Assembly (NCBI GenBank): GCA_002389645.1 | Contig: DGQE01000026.1 | Location: 27,030-91,029, forward strand | DNA from: Flavobacteriales bacterium UBA4422 | GTDB lineage: Bacteria; Bacteroidota; Bacteroidia; Flavobacteriales_G; Salibacteraceae | Direction: 5' to 3' | DNA: 64,000 bases | Shown here: piece after piece, positions 26,952-34,807 of the stretch | How positions within the stretch are numbered: position 1 is the first letter of the stretch | How the letters are laid out: each line of letters begins with the position of its first letter | Position numbers and translations under genes: made by a program | The notes under the pieces: generated by a model | What the model was told of the DNA's origin: nothing | The model's database searches: none | What the model saw: the letters and a program-made list of their open reading frames with translations, nothing else

Positions 26952-27643
26952 AGCATAAAGTCTCTCTAGGTATATTAATTGTATTCTATCTCATAAGTTT
27001 GGTTTGGGCATTTTACATAGGCCGATACGAGACGGTTTATGGCGCAGGAGTTGGAGTAGTAATGCTTATCCAAGGTTCAATTCTTGCGCTTTCGTTAGTG
27101 CTCTTGCTCTTGAAATGGGGGTTCACTGCTTCTTTTAAAGCATCTTTCATGCTGGGTACTTTGCTGAATCTAATTCTTGTTCTTGTTCATGAAATCAGCG
27201 AATACCAACCTACTCGTACGATTGTAATTCCTAAAAATTATGAGGGTTGCGTATATCTTTTTACGGTGAATGGACCGCGAGATAATGTATACGTGGATGA
27301 ACGTGGATTTGGATATATTGGATCAGAAGGAAGAGTAAAATGGGAGATACAGCGTGGAGGAAAGGATATTTCAAATGCTTGGAACACCAGTCATAGCAAT
27401 GAAATATGTTATGAAGATGGCCCGCTGTTTACGTGTTACAACGTGTTGTGTGTAGAAATCAATGAAAAAGATGAGTATCCAGTTCAGCACCTTGATCCGT
27501 ATGGACAAGTGAAATGTATGAATCACTATGAATTTTTAGATCTGGTGCGTTTGGGATGGGTGGATGAAAGTAAACTTCGCAAAAGGGTTTGGGATGCTGA
27601 CCGTACCCGATTGGATCTGAAAAAATCACGTTTAGGGGATTAA
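26948..27643 (+). CDS. membrane protein with extracytoplasmic domain, unknown
   Basis: A 231-residue protein with three predicted N-terminal transmembrane helices (about residues 5-85), followed by a soluble domain with several cysteines (YEGCVYLF, NEICYEDGPLFTCYNVLCVEI) that could form disulfides outside the cytoplasm. The ATG at 26948 overlaps the stop of the preceding exported protein. A TTG 12 bases upstream is the less likely start. The tight coupling suggests the two proteins cooperate in the envelope. No family is recognised. Confidence 0.55.
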   Translation: MKHKVSLGILIVFYLISLVWAFYIGRYETVYGAGVGVVMLIQGSILALSLVLLLLKWGFTASFKASFMLGTLLNLILVLVHEISEYQPTRTIVIPKNYEGCVYLFTVNGPRDNVYVDERGFGYIGSEGRVKWEIQRGGKDISNAWNTSHSNEICYEDGPLFTCYNVLCVEINEKDEYPVQHLDPYGQVKCMNHYEFLDLVRLGWVDESKLRKRVWDADRTRLDLKKSRLGD

Positions 27644-27701
27644 GTGAGAGGTTTGTGGTTCTCGATGTCTGTCATGCTGAGCGTGATAAAAAGCAGCACT
27701 G

Positions 27702-27767
27702 GTCGAAGGGTGAAATTAGCTCGCGTTATAATTGGTAACCGCACTTCGGCTCCGCTCAGTGCTCAGG
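27702..27767. repeat. 66-bp hairpin repeat, copy 1
   Basis: This 66-bp block is 62/66 identical to 29860-29925, in the same orientation. It contains GTCGAAGGGTGAAATTAG at one end and CACTTCGGCTCCGCTCAGTG at the other. The two ends are partly complementary (CGAAG/CTTCG and flanking bases), so it can fold as a long imperfect hairpin. Just upstream, at 27671-27683, GTCATGCTGAGCG resembles the same motif. It looks like a REP/MITE-like intergenic repeat. Confidence 0.75.
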
Positions 27768-27848
27768 TTGAATCAACACAACTTGATAAAAGCCTAAATG
27801 ATCATTATTAGCGAATTAGTGCTATTATTAAAGCGCTAAACAAACCTA

Positions 27849-29774
27849 TTGCCAAACATTCCTCCCATAGCCTTCTATTTTATTGCATTTGTATGGGTGC
27901 TCTTTGCATCGGTGTATGCCTCTAAGTTTTTTCAACGCGTAAAACTTCCGCTCATCACAGGATTCTTAATGGCCGGACTGATTTGCGGTCCGCATCTGTT
28001 GGCCTTTTTACCCAGCGAGTCCATTCAAAACCTTTCGTTTATCAATGATCTTTCGCTGGCATTTATCGCATTGGCGGCTGGAAATGAATTGTATTTGAAG
28101 GAAATTCGCTCTCAGTTTAAGAGCATCGCTTGGAATGTTTTTGGGCAGCTGCTCATCACCTTTTGCCTGAGTGCACTGGCAGTTTATTGGCTAGCAGACA
28201 TTATTCCATTCATGCGTGATATGTCGGCCATTGCAAAAATGGCGGTATCTATTTTAGTGGGAACCATATTCGTGGCCCGCTCTCCTTCCTCGGCCATTGC
28301 CATCATCAACGAAATGCGCGCCAAAGGCCCTTTTACGCAAATGTCTATTGGGGTAACAGTGATTAAAGACGTTTTGGTAATCCTGCTCTTCGCCATTTGC
28401 TTTTCAGTGGCCCGAACGGTCATTGCAGGTAAAGAACTAGAACCTTCTTTTCTTCTCGTTTTACTCGCAGAGCTATTGGTAGCTTTTGGTGTGGGTTACC
28501 TCTTGAATCGCGCCATCCAATTGGTGTTTTATATTGACATCCCAGCCATTGCGAAAGGATTCTTCATCTTGGCGTTGGGTTATGGCGTGTTTTACGCATC
28601 GCATTGGGTAGGCGATGTTTCTGGATCTTGGTTAGAAAACGGCTTTCACTTTGAACCGCTCTTAACCTGCATCGCAGCCAGTTTCTTGTTGACCAACTAC
28701 AGCCGCTTTCGCAAAGATTTTCAGGTATTTGTCGAGTACTTTGGTTTGCCGGTTTATGCGGCCTTCTTCACGCTGACAGGGGCAGCGCTGTCCATTGATG
28801 TGCTGGCCAACGTGTGGTTTGTGGCATTGATTCTTTTTGGCGTTCGTCTTGTAACGATGATTTTAGGAGCATATACAGGAGCTTCATTGGCGGGCGATCC
28901 TCCCCTTTTTAAGCGCATTGGATGGATGCCTTTTGTTACCCAAGCGGGCGTTGGTTTGGGTTTAGCGACCAAGATTGCTCTAGAGTTTCCGGATTGGGGA
29001 GCGGAGTTTGCTTCCATTGTGGTGGCGGTGATTGTATTGAATCAATTTGTGGGTCCTCCCCTTTTCAAGTATGCGTTGATCAAGGTGAAGGAAGCCCACA
29101 TTCCAGCAAAATCACCGGACTATGATGGTGTGCGTGATGTGTTCATTTTTGGAGCAGACAATCAAGGATGGACGCTGGCTAGGCAATTGAATGCGCACAA
29201 TTGGAATGCAGAATTAGTCGGCACGCGAGGCCTTTACAGTCCTCAAGAGTCCACAGAAATTACATTGCATCAGCTGGCAGCATTAGACCTCGAAGCTTTG
29301 GAGTCGATCAATATTCAAAAAGGAGACGCAGTAGTGCTGCTGCTTAGCGATGAAGAGAATCTAGCATTGCTCAATACCATCAGAGAAAAAGTAGGGATCA
29401 AAGACATTGTGGTGCGGCTCAACGATCACGCTTATTTTGATCAGTTTCACAACTTAGGGGCGCTCATCGTAGAGCCTACCACGGCTACAGTAAGCTTGCT
29501 TGATCAGTTTGTACGTTCTCCGGTGGCAGCTTCATTGTTATTGGGAACAGAAGATGCACAGCAAACGATGGATGTGGAAGTAAGTGACGAGGAAATGCAC
29601 GGAACGTTTATACGTGACCTTCGCCTTCCGTCAGACACCATTATTCTTTCGGTAAAGCGAAAGGACGAAATCATTATTTCACATGGATTTACCCGACTGC
29701 GCGTGGGTGACATTGTTTCTGTGGTCGGTTCTGGTGAAAGCTTGGAGAAGATCCGGCTTCGTTTTGAAGCGTAA
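27849..29774 (+). CDS. KefB-like cation:proton antiporter with TrkA domains
   Basis: A 641-residue CPA2-family monovalent cation:proton antiporter. About 12-13 transmembrane helices occupy residues 1-410. The cytoplasmic part has a TrkA-N (RCK) NAD-binding domain from about 426 (VFIFGADNQGW) to 545, and a TrkA-C domain at about 555-641 ending in DIVSVVGSGESLEKI. Such proteins move K+ or Na+ against H+. The ion cannot be told from sequence. The frame opens just after a TAA at 27837, and the only good start is a TTG at 27849. By eye its G+C is higher than that of its neighbours, and it is flanked by direct copies of a 66-bp repeat. Confidence 0.85.
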   Translation: MPNIPPIAFYFIAFVWVLFASVYASKFFQRVKLPLITGFLMAGLICGPHLLAFLPSESIQNLSFINDLSLAFIALAAGNELYLKEIRSQFKSIAWNVFGQLLITFCLSALAVYWLADIIPFMRDMSAIAKMAVSILVGTIFVARSPSSAIAIINEMRAKGPFTQMSIGVTVIKDVLVILLFAICFSVARTVIAGKELEPSFLLVLLAELLVAFGVGYLLNRAIQLVFYIDIPAIAKGFFILALGYGVFYASHWVGDVSGSWLENGFHFEPLLTCIAASFLLTNYSRFRKDFQVFVEYFGLPVYAAFFTLTGAALSIDVLANVWFVALILFGVRLVTMILGAYTGASLAGDPPLFKRIGWMPFVTQAGVGLGLATKIALEFPDWGAEFASIVVAVIVLNQFVGPPLFKYALIKVKEAHIPAKSPDYDGVRDVFIFGADNQGWTLARQLNAHNWNAELVGTRGLYSPQESTEITLHQLAALDLEALESINIQKGDAVVLLLSDEENLALLNTIREKVGIKDIVVRLNDHAYFDQFHNLGALIVEPTTATVSLLDQFVRSPVAASLLLGTEDAQQTMDVEVSDEEMHGTFIRDLRLPSDTIILSVKRKDEIIISHGFTRLRVGDIVSVVGSGESLEKIRLRFEA

Positions 29775-29801
29775 ACCGGAAAGTTGTAAGGTCCGTAGCT
29801 G

Positions 29802-29829
29802 GTAGTTCGTGGTTTGTGGTTCAAGGTTA
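29802..29829 (+). repeat. GTTCGTGG-family short repeat
   Basis: The stretch contains GTAGTTCGTGGTTTGTGG followed by TTCAAGGTTA. Related copies occur at 27651-27661 (partial), 36076-36100 and 39664-39700, and an inverted one lies at 40124-40145. All are intergenic or at gene ends. It looks like a short low-complexity dispersed repeat family. Confidence 0.65.
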
Positions 29830-29848
29830 TTGGTTGGTGGTTGTTGAA

Positions 29849-29926
29849 CCCTGAGCGGAGTCGAAGGGTGAAATTAGCTCAGGTTATAATTGACAACCGC
29901 ACTTCGGCTCCGCTCAGTGCTCAGGG
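29849..29926. repeat. 66-bp hairpin repeat, copy 2, with full hairpin ends
   Basis: The core at 29860-29925 matches 27702-27767 at 62 of 66 bases. In this copy the hairpin is more complete. CCCTGAGCGGAGTCGAAG at 29849-29866 pairs with the CTTCGGCTCCGCTCAGTG region and the terminal CAGGG near 29926. It lies between the convergent antiporter and SRAP genes and could also terminate transcription. Confidence 0.75.
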
Positions 29927-29936
29927 TGAAGACCTC

Positions 29937-30806
29937 CTACCCATTCAACTTTTTGACATCAATCTTTAACTCATCGTATTCAAAATGATTGAAAACCTCG
30001 TCTGAATTGTCTACGCTGCCCTTTTCATTTTTAGCCACAGTGATGTATTCTAACTCTCTAGTGCTGGGCAGTTTCATTAAGTCACTTAAGGCATCCACTT
30101 TTTCATAGTCTTCCTTGTCAATAGGTTCCAACCATTGATCAAACTGATCGGGATTCAAAACAATGGGCATGGTGTGCGGCTTTGAACCACCATTGTTGAT
30201 CTCGTGCATGGGTTCATCAGCCTCTTTCGTGAGAATGGCACAAGTGAGGTATTCTTTTCCGTCAATCGTAGCTACATCCCACAATCCAGCAACGGGCATG
30301 CAGTCGTAGTCTTTTGGTGCAATGAAGAAAGGATAAGTAGTATCGTCTTGTTGATGAAATGTAAAATATCCATCCAACACAATAACGCAACGCCTGTCGT
30401 GGGCAGAATCGCGCCACGTGGGTTTTTCATCATCAAACATGGTTTCACTGGCAGCGCTCCATGTTTTACGTCCGATATCTAGGGCTTTCTTTTGTCTATC
30501 TACAGCTTTTAAAGGATCGCCATGCGGTTTATCACTGCGCCAATTGGGAATGAAGCCCCACGTAAATTGAGCCAATCGCTGCCCTCCTGCTCCACGCACT
30601 AAGCAAGGCAAAGGTGCATTCTCCTTTCCAGGACTGAAGTAACGTTGCACTTGATTTGGATCAGGCTTTTGAAGAAATCGATTAGGCTCACCCTCTCGCC
30701 ATAATGCATATTGCTCATGCAAATCACGCATAGTATCAGCATTAGAGGTGTTTTTAATGAGGTATCTAAACGCTTTATTGGTATCGAAGGCTACATGGTT
30801 ACTCAT
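29937..30806 (-). CDS. SRAP (YedK/HMCES-like) protein, active site altered
   Basis: A 289-residue SRAP-family protein. Canonical members start with Met-Cys. Cys2, freed by Met removal, crosslinks to abasic sites in single-stranded DNA to shield them, helped by a Glu and a His. Here the overall fold is recognisable (FTWGFIPNW, ASETMFDDE, RRCVIVLDGYF, MPVAGLWDV, HTMPIVLNPDQFDQWL). Residue 2, however, is Ser (MSNHVAF, where many Bacteroidota members read MCYHVS), and the Glu normally after DGFF/DGFY is Thr (DGYFTFHQQ). The His region before MPIVL is also not canonical. No Met-Cys start exists between the upstream in-frame stop and 30806. The protein may bind DNA without forming the usual crosslink, or may be a divergent subfamily. 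Confidence 0.8.
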   Translation of the reverse strand: MSNHVAFDTNKAFRYLIKNTSNADTMRDLHEQYALWREGEPNRFLQKPDPNQVQRYFSPGKENAPLPCLVRGAGGQRLAQFTWGFIPNWRSDKPHGDPLKAVDRQKKALDIGRKTWSAASETMFDDEKPTWRDSAHDRRCVIVLDGYFTFHQQDDTTYPFFIAPKDYDCMPVAGLWDVATIDGKEYLTCAILTKEADEPMHEINNGGSKPHTMPIVLNPDQFDQWLEPIDKEDYEKVDALSDLMKLPSTRELEYITVAKNEKGSVDNSDEVFNHFEYDELKIDVKKLNG

Positions 30807-30908
30807 GGGGTCAAAGGAACGGGTTTTGATGATATTTCAAGCCTTCAATTTTGAGTTTTTCAGGAACAAATACGACTGTATTCTGTTTCCTTTTCAGAAC
30901 AATTAATC

Positions 30909-31571
30909 ATGGCTAAAAACAAGAAGAAAAAGAAAGATCCAAGAGTACAGCTTGTTTCACTTTACAAGAAATACGTTACAACTAGCGGAGAGCTTCCCCA
31001 TTCCATTAAAGATCTGATGCGTTTTGGCGATTTAGATTTTAAAGATTTCAAGAAGCATTTCAAAAACCTAGAAGAGCTAGAAGCGGCTATTGTGCTTTGG
31101 TATTTCCAATGTGCAGACGATATTCTGCAAGGTGATAAAGAGGCTAAAAGCTGGGACCAAAAAGACAGGCATGCCGCTTTTCTCTATTTGCTGGTTGAGC
31201 AAGCTTCGCCCGATGAGCTTTTCTTGAGTGAATTTGTTGCTGAGAAGCGCAAGTCACCTTCTTTCATGAAGTCGTTTGCGATGACACTGAATGCGCAATC
31301 TTTTAAATCATTGGACCATCATGGTAAATCAGCAGAAATGCTGAGTTCAATAGGATTGAACCCAAAGAAGACTGCACTTACCAATCATGCACTGAGTGTG
31401 CTTTGGTTTTATACGTTCGATAGCAGCGCAGACAAACAAGATACGGATGCCTTTATTGAAAAAACCAGTGACCTGTTGTTTCGATTGACAGACACTAGCA
31501 CACTAACGAGCATGTTTGACTTGGGTAAGTTTATGATTAGCAGAAAGAACACTGCCTTTAGCTGGTCATAA
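30909..31571 (+). CDS. TetR-like regulator paired with ABC1 kinase
   Basis: A 220-residue protein with a Lys-rich N-terminus (MAKNKKKKKDPR), then a helix-turn-helix-like segment (LVSLYKKYVTTSGELPHSIKDLMRF) and helical C-terminal domain in the pattern of TetR-family regulators. It ends one base before the ABC1/AarF kinase gene, and this pairing recurs in Bacteroidota. It probably controls or assists its partner, but no operator is obvious in the 100-base gap to the divergent SRAP gene. The DNA-binding assignment is an inference from weak similarity. Confidence 0.6.
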   Translation: MAKNKKKKKDPRVQLVSLYKKYVTTSGELPHSIKDLMRFGDLDFKDFKKHFKNLEELEAAIVLWYFQCADDILQGDKEAKSWDQKDRHAAFLYLLVEQASPDELFLSEFVAEKRKSPSFMKSFAMTLNAQSFKSLDHHGKSAEMLSSIGLNPKKTALTNHALSVLWFYTFDSSADKQDTDAFIEKTSDLLFRLTDTSTLTSMFDLGKFMISRKNTAFSWS

Positions 31572-31572
31572 T

Positions 31573-32895
31573 ATGAAGAAGAATCAAGATAAAATAGCCG
31601 TTTCTAAATTAGGTCGTGCAAGCAAACTGGCCAATGCAGGAGCTAAAGTAGGATCTAACTATATCAAGCATTACGCAAAGCGGTTGGTGAACAAGGGTTC
31701 TAAAGAAGAGCTAGATCAAGACAATGCTAAGGATGTGTACAAGGCATTCAGTGAGCTTAAAGGCGGTCCATTGAAGATGGCTCAGATGTTGAGTTTAGGC
31801 GATCAGTTGCTTCCAAAGGCATATACTGACCAATTTGCTCAAGCTCAAAATAAGGTTACCCCACTCTCCTATCCGCTGATACGCAAAACCTTCAAAAAGG
31901 AAGTCGGTCAATACCCAGAAGACATATTCAAGCGTTTTACGAAACAAGCGGTAAATGCTGCTTCTATTGGTCAAGTGCACAAAGGCTCGATAAACGGTAA
32001 GGATTATGCCATTAAACTGCAATATCCAGGTGTGGCAGATAGTTTGAAGAGCGATATTAATATGGTTGCTCCGATGGCCATTAAGATGTTTGGCCTCAAG
32101 AAAAGTGAGGTTGCTCCATATATGGAAGAAGTGGAGTCTAAACTATTGGAGGAAACAAATTACGAGCAAGAGATGAGCAATTCCCATCGCATCATTAGTC
32201 AGTGCGGCAGCCTTAAGAATGTTGTGTTTCCTGAGTTTATGCCCAAATTATCGGGTAAGCGTGTGATTACCATGTCATGGATTGATGGCCAAGGTTTAGC
32301 CGATTGGATAAAGACCGACCCCAGTCAGAAACAGCTTAACAAGATGGGGCAAGCATTGTGGGATTTTTATCAATATCAAATTCATGAGCTCCGTTTCATG
32401 CATGCTGATCCTCATCCAGGTAATTTTATCGTTACTCCAAAAGGCGATCTTGGCGTGATTGACTTTGGCTGCATAAAAGAGATTCCCTCTGATTTTTACA
32501 AGAGCTACATCAAGCTGCTGCAGTATGGAAATGAAATGGGCTCGAAAGAATTTCGTTCAGCATTGATAGAACTGGGTTTATACAATCCATCTGCACCATC
32601 AAAAGAGAGGCAGTTGATATTGTCCACCTTTCCTGAAATGTTTGAGTTGGTAGGAAGACCATTGCTACAAGATTCGTTTGACTTCTCTAGTGACGATTAC
32701 TTCAAAGAGATTTACCAAAAAGGCGAAGCGCTAAGCAGAAACTCTGATATGCGCGGGCTATCTGCTCAAGGCTCAAAGCATTTCATCTATTTCAATCGAA
32801 CCTATTTTGGATTGTATCAATTACTGAATCAGCTCAAGGCAAACATTAACACCTCTAATGTGGTAATGAAGCGTCCACTGAAAAAAAGCGCTTAA
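31573..32895 (+). CDS. ABC1/AarF/UbiB-family atypical kinase
   Basis: A 440-residue member of the ABC1/UbiB/ADCK family of protein-kinase-like ATPases linked to isoprenoid-lipid and quinone metabolism. Visible motifs are KGGPLKMAQMLS (the KxGQ-type N-terminal extension), AASIGQVHKG (the Ala-rich nucleotide loop that replaces the Gly-rich loop), YAIKLQYPG with the ATP-contact Lys, LMHADPHPGNF-type catalytic loop (FMHADPHPGNF) and GVIDFGCIKEI with the metal-binding Asp. There are no membrane helices at the C-terminus, unlike UbiB itself. It follows the TetR-like gene by one base. Ubiquinone itself is unlikely in this phylum, where menaquinone is usual. Confidence 0.85.
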   Translation: MKKNQDKIAVSKLGRASKLANAGAKVGSNYIKHYAKRLVNKGSKEELDQDNAKDVYKAFSELKGGPLKMAQMLSLGDQLLPKAYTDQFAQAQNKVTPLSYPLIRKTFKKEVGQYPEDIFKRFTKQAVNAASIGQVHKGSINGKDYAIKLQYPGVADSLKSDINMVAPMAIKMFGLKKSEVAPYMEEVESKLLEETNYEQEMSNSHRIISQCGSLKNVVFPEFMPKLSGKRVITMSWIDGQGLADWIKTDPSQKQLNKMGQALWDFYQYQIHELRFMHADPHPGNFIVTPKGDLGVIDFGCIKEIPSDFYKSYIKLLQYGNEMGSKEFRSALIELGLYNPSAPSKERQLILSTFPEMFELVGRPLLQDSFDFSSDDYFKEIYQKGEALSRNSDMRGLSAQGSKHFIYFNRTYFGLYQLLNQLKANINTSNVVMKRPLKKSA

Positions 32896-32948
32896 ACTAA
32901 AAGTACAAAGCTGACAGCTTTCAGGAGAACTTGTAGCTTGCACCCTTA

Positions 32949-33719
32949 ATGGCAAAATTGAAGAAAGAAGACTTGTTTTTGCGTTTAGAAGATGCTTATA
33001 AAAGGCATTCGAAGCCCGATTTCATTCCTCATGATCCCATTCAGATTCCTCATCGCTTTTCTAAGAAAGAAGACATTGAGATTGCTGGCTTTTTAGCAGC
33101 TACTATAGCTTGGGGTCAGCGGGTCACTATCATCAACAACGCCCATCGCATGATGGAGATGATGGACAATGCTCCGCATGATTTTATCGTGAATCATAAA
33201 GCTTCAGACAGAAAACGATTCGAAGGATTCGTACACCGCACATTCAATGAAATCGATGCCATGTTTTTCACGGAAGCATTACAGCATTTGTATTTGAATG
33301 TGCAAGGATTGGAAGGAGCATTTATAGCTAAGCCTGGTGTGGATGCGAAAGAGCGGATATCACATTTTCACCAACAGTTTTTCAGCATAGAGCATTTGCC
33401 GCGAACAACGAAGCATGTGAGTAACCCCGCTAAAGGTTCTTCCGCCAAGCGCTTGAATATGTACTTGCGTTGGATGGTTCGTCCTAATAAAGAAGGCATA
33501 GATTTTGGCATTTGGCAACACATGAAGCCAGCAGAATTAATGATGCCACTGGATGTTCATACTTCTACTATAGGAAGAAAGCTTGGTCTTATATCGAGCA
33601 AGCAAGATGACTGGAAAGCCGTTGAAGAACTAACCACGGCTCTACGTCAATTTGATCCTGAAGATCCTGTGAAGTATGATTTTGCGCTGTTTGGAATGGG
33701 CGCGAACAAGGAATTGTAG
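32949..33719 (+). CDS. TIGR02757/DUF2400 family protein
   Basis: A 256-residue protein matching the TIGR02757 (DUF2400) family by its characteristic segments: HRFSKKEDIEIAGFLAATIAWGQR, then FEGFVHRTFN, then KRLNMYLRWMVRPN, LMMPLDVHTS and the ending DFALFGMGAN. Family members are about 250-260 residues and uncharacterised. The helical pattern recalls DNA-glycosylase-type folds, but no catalytic role is established. It follows the ABC1 kinase gene by 53 bases in the same direction and may be cotranscribed. Confidence 0.85.
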   Translation: MAKLKKEDLFLRLEDAYKRHSKPDFIPHDPIQIPHRFSKKEDIEIAGFLAATIAWGQRVTIINNAHRMMEMMDNAPHDFIVNHKASDRKRFEGFVHRTFNEIDAMFFTEALQHLYLNVQGLEGAFIAKPGVDAKERISHFHQQFFSIEHLPRTTKHVSNPAKGSSAKRLNMYLRWMVRPNKEGIDFGIWQHMKPAELMMPLDVHTSTIGRKLGLISSKQDDWKAVEELTTALRQFDPEDPVKYDFALFGMGANKEL

Positions 33720-33776
33720 TAACTAAAGCCTTTGCTGTCATACTAATGATAACTGCGCAATCTTTTCTTGAAGTGC

Positions 33777-34559
33777 TTATTGCCCTGCTCCTTCAATCAA
33801 GAAAGGTGTTTTGCCATTTGTAATTATCACCTTTCCATTTTCGCTTTCAGCCAATTTCAAGAAAGCCTCAATACTTCTAAGCTCTAAAATCTCGTCCGTT
33901 AATCCCTCAGACAATATCTGTTGTGCATCTCTTTGACCTTTTGCTTGAATGATCTTTCTTTCCGCCTCAAGCTTTTCTTGCTCTCATAAAAAAGTCATTC
34001 GCATTACTTCTTGCTCAGCTTCTAACCTCCCCTCAATAGAATTGTATAAGCCCGGAGGCAATTGAATGGTTTTTAATAGAACCGCCTCAATAGCTATTCC
34101 CCGGCTGATTAACTGTTCGTTCATCACGCTAGCAATTGCCGATTCTATTTCACCTCTTTTTCCTGAGTGCATGTCCTTGGCCATGTATTGAGCGCATATA
34201 TCTGCCGATGCTGACCTGAACACACTACTAATGATGGTTTCATAGTTATTCCCAAGCTGCTCAATAAGCATAGGAACTCTGGACTCCTCTATTTTAGACA
34301 AAATGGAAATTCCTGAATTAATATTTAACCCCTCTTTACTCGGTAGATTTAAGTACACCTCCATATTCACAGTGCTTGTTGGGGCTTTAATAATCATCGT
34401 AGTAAATGGGTTGTAACCAACGGCTCCTTGACTGTATACTTGATCAGAGAGTTTACCAAACGATTGCTTTACGCCCACTTCTCCTGGGCGAATAATCGCG
34501 CATGAACTAAGAAAGAAAATACCGATGCTGAAAATGAGTAGACTTTTTGTTGGTTTCAA
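33777..34559 (-). pseudogene. prohibitin/SPFH lipoprotein gene with one in-frame TGA
   Basis: The open frame from 34559 encodes a lipoprotein (lipobox FLSSC) with an SPFH/prohibitin domain (IIRPGEVGVKQSFGKLSD, LQLPPGLYNSIEGRLEAEQE-like segments). It stops at a TGA at 33984-33986 (RMTFL then stop). The same frame continues for 68 more codons of perfectly prohibitin-like sequence (EQEKLEAERKIIQAKGQR, then DEILELRSIEAFLKLAES) to a TAA at 33777-33779. A Leu TTA at that position would restore the alignment with FVLQKERQEAERK of the family. The simplest view is a single-base nonsense mutation. A sequencing error or readthrough are alternatives. Family members act as membrane scaffolds. Confidence 0.8.
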
Positions 34560-34807
34560 AATGAACAGTTCTGGTTAGCCACATTAAAAGAAAAGAAGTA
34601 AATCTTAAACTAAAAGGAATGATGACTATTGTTTGTTTTGCTACTTCAAAAAACAGGCCAGTTTTTAACCGGAATTAACAATCCATCAATTCAATTGGTT
34701 AACGATTGGGCTTCGATCATGTTGAAGTGTGGATCTCAAGCGAAGATTGAAGGAGGTTGTTTTCGTAAATGAAGCATATGATGTCCACTAACATCTGGCA
34801 TCTCTTT

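Noticed and set aside
34560..34807. The 248-base gap between the interrupted prohibitin-like gene and the MFS gene
   Set aside because: I saw no open frame, hairpin or family-like sequence in it, so nothing is annotated.
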